Source: Verrucomicrobiia bacterium
GTDB taxonomy: Bacteria; Verrucomicrobiota; Verrucomicrobiia; Verrucomicrobiales; DEV007
NCBI GenBank assembly: GCA_030425385.1
Contig: JAUIAH010000010.1
Span: 62,001 to 126,000, forward strand
Length of the DNA: 64,000 nucleotides
Direction: 5' to 3'
The notes under the pieces are model-generated. The model did not search any database. It was not told where the DNA came from and worked only from the letters and a program-made list of their open reading frames with translations. How positions within the stretch are numbered: position 1 is the stretch's first letter; each line of letters starts with the position of its first letter. Shown piece by piece: positions 62,301 to 64,000 of the stretch. Made by a program: the position numbers and the translations under genes.

Positions 62301-64000
62301 GCTGAAGACGCCTGGATCCAGGTTGAAGAGTTCCTCCACCTTCTCCTCAAACATCTCGAGCATCGACTCAATGTCATCGACTTCGTTCTCGGCGACGGCT
62401 TCGACGAGTTCCCCGACCTTGCTCGCCCAGTCTAACAAGTCTGAGAAACTCATGTTCACGAACGGAATCTTCTCATCGAGGAACGAGAAGCTCTCCATCT
62501 CAGTGAGCAGATCCGTGACCACGCGGAGACCGTTGATCACATCGAAGAATCCCATCTTCCCAAACTGCCCGGCCCCATCCAGTCCACTCAGAGTGACAAA
62601 GATTCCCATATTGGTGCCATCGTAAGGATCGGCATTGTAGCTCAGGTCATTGATGTCTGGGATGAGCACATTGATGAGCGGCGATGTGCCCAGGGTCACG
62701 AGGCTCGATTGCACTTTGAGTTGAGCCTCGAACGCGCCACTGAACGTCACGTCGCCGATGATGCTATCCACATCCGCAATCGCTTGGGTGAGCTCGGTGA
62801 TGAAGAAACGTTCATCCCCGTTGGTATCATCGAAGAGCGGCACGACCACGGAAATGTCAGAGGTGGTCCCAAAGAAACTCGCGCTCGGATCGGTGGCCAA
62901 TTCCAAGAAGCCCAAGCGAACAGAGCCATCAATTCCAGAGGCCGATGTTCCAAAGCTCAAATTCCCCGACAACTCGAAGTCTTCAAAGAAGAGTCCCTTC
63001 ACGGGAGCCTGCGAAACGGTGGAGTAATACAAGGTGCCTCCGTCATCATAGCCTTCGGCATTGAAACCTAACTCATTGGCAAAGACGTCGTCTTGTTCGG
63101 TGATGACTTGCAAGCGAGTGATGAGCCCTTTCTGCAAATCGAGATCACCATCACCATTGCCTAACGCTTTCTCGTCGACATCCAGGTTCCCATCGCCATC
63201 GATATCTTCATTCTCGCCCACCATGCCATCGTAATCCGTATCCTCGTCAGCGGGCTCGACATCGAGACGTCCGTTATCGTCCAGATCCTCATTCGCAGTG
63301 TCGAGAGTGCCATCGCCATCGAGGTCCTCATGAAGAGCTGAGATCGCAATCGTCGACCCTGCTTTCTGAGCGATGATGCGGTCTTGCAGTCCTGCGTTGG
63401 CAAAGAGCACATTCAGGTCATCCGCGAGATGTTCTGCCGTGGTATTGTCAGAGGTGTGCGGCAATGATCCGCTCGGGTTCCGCAAGAGCGTGAAGGTGTA
63501 AGTCTCAGTGTCATTGATCACCAAGGTGAAATGAGCGTCCTCCGTCAGTTGGCCATCGGAAGGGGCCGGGATTGCTGGCGAGCCTAACAAACGCGGCACG
63601 TCCCCGGGCGTCATGTCGTAGCCCATGGTGAAGGTCATGGTGAGACTAGCCATGGCCTCCAAAGTCGCTTCCAACTCAGCCGCGGCGACTTCACCGATGG
63701 CTCCGAAATCAAATTCAAAGGTGTCCATCCACGACGCCAAACTCAGCGTCACGTCCTCATAGAGGTAGAGATTGGTCGCCGGATCAAAGCTCGGCGGCGT
63801 GATACCCAGGGCAGTGGCGAGATTGGTGACAAAGTCAGGCACTTCGTAACGCGCCGTCTCGACTGCTTGCATCCCGTCGGTGAAGCCCAGGCTCTCCAAT
63901 GGATGGGTGCCCGAATCATCAAAGCTCAGCTTGAGATAGGAGTGCTTGGCCGTTTCCGTCTCGTCCAAGGCGATGGACAAATACCCGTCCTTATTCCGGC
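50361..64000 (-). CDS. Giant RTX / Calx-beta / SdrD-like surface protein (N-terminus outside window)
   Basis: At least 4,545 residues are encoded; the frame runs to the window edge without a stop, so the start and any signal sequence lie outside. From the N-terminal side: a Ca-binding thrombospondin-3-like acidic stretch (DLDGDGTLD, DIDGDGNLDVDE; near 63330-63140), a long beta-rich region (62900-59000) with two copies of an (S/T)LxLxxGxTTAxAxVTA(L/I) module, RTX nonapeptides (58830-58240, GGxGNDxLxG), an SdrD/CNA-B-like domain (57930-57740), five Calx-beta domains (57515-55670), another SdrD-like domain (55665-55410), a sixth Calx-beta (54705-54375), then RTX clusters to the end. Likely calcium-dependent and exported. 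No type I secretion genes are in the window. Confidence 0.9.
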   Translation of the reverse strand, partial: RNKDGYLSIALDETETAKHSYLKLSFDDSGTHPLESLGFTDGMQAVETARYEVPDFVTNLATALGITPPSFDPATNLYLYEDVTLSLASWMDTFEFDFGAIGEVAAAELEATLEAMASLTMTFTMGYDMTPGDVPRLLGSPAIPAPSDGQLTEDAHFTLVINDTETYTFTLLRNPSGSLPHTSDNTTAEHLADDLNVLFANAGLQDRIIAQKAGSTIAISALHEDLDGDGTLDTANEDLDDNGRLDVEPADEDTDYDGMVGENEDIDGDGNLDVDEKALGNGDGDLDLQKGLITRLQVITEQDDVFANELGFNAEGYDDGGTLYYSTVSQAPVKGLFFEDFELSGNLSFGTSASGIDGSVRLGFLELATDPSASFFGTTSDISVVVPLFDDTNGDERFFITELTQAIADVDSIIGDVTFSGAFEAQLKVQSSLVTLGTSPLINVLIPDINDLSYNADPYDGTNMGIFVTLSGLDGAGQFGKMGFFDVINGLRVVTDLLTEMESFSFLDEKIPFVNMSFSDLLDWASKVGELVEAVAENEVDDIESMLEMFEEKVEELFNLDPGVFSATVDDTPDPVIATVGSNLEATFNPNGTNNGLKFTSADLSLADATIRIVGDHEVSGDSATVDWDADTKVLTVKLDPGKTTANAIVTALGGAGTPWSATLTEGGGDGFVTKTAMKFSLEYMVGYGNQIDLQFDVNDLLNQIQGDNSAALTFLQQATEFVTVSGDGLLDVAATATATLEFGLDITDPCAVHPFLYDTTGVVLEAEVLGSNLEFEASLGSVVGIFVRDGQVTFDADGDPETEGKANVGFGLKDNNGDGRHYFHETIFSHESIGFTAEAGLTADLPIYAPLEGTPLDGDTDENGDGYPDNHLVVDIPDIIRVFVSDKAEADFTLDLNFRGDHNDITVTGPNADYEVTFRQDESVGTGATASLAGDTLTVTINSGQTTASAVITAINGEAGYSAALQPRNNGTGKVAKLTIVTPDFGAMFDNLDLCAILDSSAGLLLDGLDSLLGTIQDGLQEAANSIDLPLIGNTLGNQVDFIQRFRDGMLADLQQALDDNGGSATATIEAAIKQVFWDSLGPGGLDVLVNTDGSALDADQGPDQLAVSLDCENGLEVDLRVVWALAMVNADLDLDIGVPGFGLEVDGSVELMLGFDFEFGFGLNKEDGFYFDTSKDKEIELGFHAAIPGLDVTGEIFFIGLTVQDDPDNPSIFEGGLFIDIMDPNDDGKLTFAEITGGGTSFSDIVDADIEAVADINLKLSGGFGTSAVFPRVVVDFNLDWSWSLSDGSSDPVLGFNNLGIDLGTWISDFLGPILNKIDETVDPVRPIIDAVTAPIPILSDLAGRSINLLDVMESFGYLDPGVRKFIDVALFVIELADNIPTGANVVIPLGDFILQQGPSGDFDTAAAVKELVPDDFLENAAADAEFDASAKASAGFASDVGSIDNFSIPIWDNPLELMGLFTGKPVALIEWDMPTFRAEAQFAINIPIFGPLAAQFGGNIGVEINLGFGYDTFGIQKFIDSGKVIDIFDGFYIKDFDSNGNDRDELRLYGEVFAGAVIDLFVAEVGVRGGLGLEVGFDLNDPNQDGRVRISEIISQAQIDPRCIFNIHGEIYVFLEAFLTVDLFFFKIEETWEFGRFTIFEFTITCPEPVLAEQSGGTLTLNMGSRAANRLEIDTTDDAEHFTVTHLEGDGSGEKVEVAFAGYTAEFENVTLIVVEDAGEGDDILDLLGVLAEVDLSGGVGNDTITLKDRGESGEVIGSGVVNGDSGNDTITVTGEGPNLVLNGDSGNDTITAGKASVTINGGDGSDVITGTANDDELNGDAGADTIIAYAGNDTISGGSGNDDIDAGNGDDDVKGDSGADTIDGGLGNDFLDGGEEDDILTGSSGNDLLVGGPGDDTLLGHGGVDLLIGDTFDSSNKATLLTQLTNIAAGSPPASMNVNDLGVNDDADTGGDDELIGGGNYDILFGGEGNDFLFGGNFMNSGETEVIEEDDNDFMDGGPGEDELFGDDAHGKTGDRDTGIEIRSAVWLDENANGIRDNGEPGLAGVEIQLVQPSAALMLTDAIVDTTVSDALGNFKFTGLDPDSYFMTFLSAYDSGTGAGLVLTDVNQGDNEAIDSDANTDVNVDFNPSGAPNIGITDVFALNANESRGDVTAGFVGNSTLSIADAHVTEGNNTGSELEFVVSLSRAVTFAFTIDYATAPGSATNNVDFTETNGTLIFEPGQQERTIVVPVTGDFSYEGAHEGLTLQLSNLLEPDNAGLPTLIHDDLAIGTIIDDDPIPALSISDYNLENAEATPASFTISLANPSQSAITVRHQVVDSSTYEAEGEAHYATLGVDFQAVLAVDELVTFLPGETEKTVMVNTIDDDVDEHDEHFFVQLFDATNAIIDDDHGVGIIPDDDKPVRVELLPVVPSGTDPHATDINEGDLAQFTVTLLDPTGSFVKASEKEVIVTYATQNGTAVNYAETGGIFFLLFASPDYHSASASTEDGSATLTFAPGETSKTFEIVTVDDFAPEGAEQFFVNILGADNADIEHNHGIVNIAANDSLVIGNALSSVRFGEPYYQVEEGETAEITLVRSPGTTGDAVVVFTTQGITATGGVDYVEQELIVSFASGEYVKTVAIPTIEDALWEGNETVHMSLRSPTGRPASASPFEATLTIVDDEPTPVVSIVPIIDSVTEGGVFSLTYWVSVSGDFQNDVEVDYQFEDLTTESTDTLAPKSGTLTFAAPGVQVVTLAVKDDLIIEAPESVRLWIDNPVNAIIDPAAETAIGTIYDDETDTISGRIFQDKNGNGFFEDFSGDPNATYSEHGMEGVDVRIRDGQGTDVTVTTDADGVFTASVHHGQVTIEVQEDSLTGSPVKGGLTINFFSGFETTTGNDSQSIDFQGGTGLFLVEDIGYQATPLETIAPAENNTVGRGGTDDTLFGGPGDDYIEGGAGDDHIVGGHWQTATNHYAPINMGAYDADLTLFDADASADPWVLPLNGYIFGVDTSAMGNDATVKGTITESGAGGADEVVVHLFDDKGNEVGVTLTDTSGNYVFATFPGNYRVQVEIPEGWSEVTANLDPDTGISYALLSPGSGDTEAVNATLQEGVPAPTSEGVQFNKPVYTIDQAEDDTLAVVTLERGNADHQSAVVYTLTSGTALAGTHFEDVSGIIHFEVGELTETFVVPILASGSIPECETVSLELTIRSATGRPLDEATMVIQHMGDGLTDNDLIDGGDDWDLILGDSGNIPTNMQPARFLPSSAPAGKSTGEGLDPFAELEFSGGPGADVITGAESFDMIFAQGGDDFLNGESGIDFLFGGMGDDYLIAELGNDELDGGHGFDYLLAEADADFTLVQNDPDPFFSGHDSLTLDFRDQPLAQSRFTLIDLEHARLVGGAGENTFTLTDWVGFAEVEGDTSIDALVVENDTDMTLVGSGPSFPPALIESAVSNVIQTLDLNLGNGVAGGISLSSVTSLAASFALTTDTVSVFNLVATYQPTLLNTFTFEQSSALTLGNGSIYSIDSVETAHLIGGASANKIDVSDYDGDVTIEGRGGDDELLGGPGDDTFIILPTDTGNVTIVGYDAATLAENDPGFDTLDLSAMTQNLLVDLSTLNTPTPLYTGAPISLIFEREDIDAVIGGEGDDDITGNARDNQLSGGPGDDRLAGGAGNETYAFDADEAWGKETIYEDPADLVGRDVLDFSATSMHEVVVDLNHTGTSPGADQVIGNLTLVIEAGGFEEVIGGDLDDEITGNHLDNTLRGGPGNDLLEGYGGDDFLDGGEGSDRLDGGPGTDSFSETANVDFTLTDTTVIKGSDLDALEDVEFATLTGGALANTFDLTGWTGSASIDGAGHGGDLFKIAANADFVLDDADPGNLAIPGVEITVSHVGGAIGTISVVNVEDFEITGGASGNAIDGSALSPLTPSMVPRGNFTFDGAGGDDVITGTIWSDVLIGGGGDDAFKPLSGDDLVDGGAGMDALTAQRASLGGITFVVNDAFLAMAAGAFSELDALTEIEDLLVIGGVGNDDFKVTGWSGASLEIDGDGGFNEFLVVADDDITLTDTSLKIGTDATLLTLTSIDDVTLRGGSGDNALTAENFTTLGVTLQGLAGNDTLTGTKLGDNFHGGLGDDHYLFNADTDIGTDVLSDIGGVDTIDFSSTATQGVTATLAAGFQVLTGGATVANFFIVAPTIENIIGGGGADDFTGNALDNVFTGLAGIDKFTGGGGVNTVRETADLDIMATDLVLDIGGEADALNGIQALDLTGGIGDNEFDLSGFSGSSILRGEGGNDSLIGGSGPDILIGGEGNDALKGSGGNDTYAFDVDHVLGSDVVSDSGGIDTLDFRETTTVDLSVSLASTTAQSVHPANLTLTLTAVNDIENLIGGSGHDTLTGNGLANELTGGPGNDIINGGGSLDTVVETEDADFILTDASLNVGTDLDALTLIERARLTGGLSDNVINASAFTGSVFLSGLEGHDDLLGGSGNDILEGGAGNDDLAGGAGNDDYRFDLSQLLGSDELTELGGGGAADRIVGTVAVDLTLTTSQSLGNLTLTIPNLNVEVKVP

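Noticed and set aside
1-64000. Apparent abundance of GATC sites
   Set aside because: GATC is frequent, but Asp (GAT) followed by C-starting codons and Ile (ATC) usage explain much of it; without a count against a codon model it is not evidence for a Dam-like system.

Overview
The window looks like a chromosomal segment of a member of the Verrucomicrobiota (PVC superphylum). The evidence is a complete four-gene Verru_Chthon-type prepilin cassette, a DUF1549/DUF1553 - DUF1501 - PPC-domain set typical of Planctomycetes and Verrucomicrobia, two adjacent bactofilins (one with zinc ribbons), sigma-70 ECF factors fused to long repeat regions, and very large secreted Ig-like/LamG/RTX proteins. No rRNA, tRNA, CRISPR array, integrase or transposase gene was seen.

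Layout. (1) 1-8.3 kb: two convergent two-gene operons. Each has an ECF sigma factor fused to a membrane segment and a long alpha-helical repeat region, translationally coupled to a second membrane-anchored repeat protein. A decayed direct copy of the point where the two operons meet lies at 7.9-8.3 kb, followed by three ~210 bp non-coding repeat units. (2) 9.4-11 kb: a third, conventional ECF sigma factor with a membrane-anchored partner. (3) 11-12 kb: two small membrane proteins on the minus strand. (4) 12.2-17.1 kb: the DUF1549/1553, DUF1501 and PPC-domain genes. (5) 17.2-22.1 kb: a lipoprotein, a ThuA-like protein, an apparently exported methyltransferase, an APC permease and a disulfide oxidoreductase. 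(6) 22.1-24.9 kb: two bactofilins and a CtaA/Cox15 heme A synthase. (7) 24.9-26.5 kb: a lipoprotein, a small exported protein and a gene remnant. (8) 26.5-32.9 kb: the Verru_Chthon cassette in the order D-B-C-A plus a fifth exported protein. (9) 33.0-35.4 kb: an octaheme cytochrome c and a small membrane protein. (10) 35.4-64 kb: four giant exported proteins, all on the minus strand. They are a >4,500-residue RTX/Calx-beta/SdrD-like protein cut by the window end, a LamG/IgGFc-binding/HYR protein, and two proteins built from tandem jelly-roll-like and Ig-like modules.

How the parts may fit together. Most genes act at or outside the inner membrane: envelope sensing by tethered sigma factors, a prepilin-like surface apparatus, cytoskeletal bactofilins, respiration (heme A and octaheme cytochrome) and an adhesin-like surface layer. 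The most unusual items are the membrane-tethered ECF sigma/repeat pairs with their duplication scar, a second bactofilin whose conserved N-terminal zinc ribbon has no ATG/GTG/TTG start, a C-terminal domain shared by three giant exported proteins, a hairpin that covers the start of the 1,118-residue protein, and a strong bias of TTA codons and TAA stops toward the pentamer GTTAG/CTAAC. Functional assignments come from reading the translated sequences; no database search was run.
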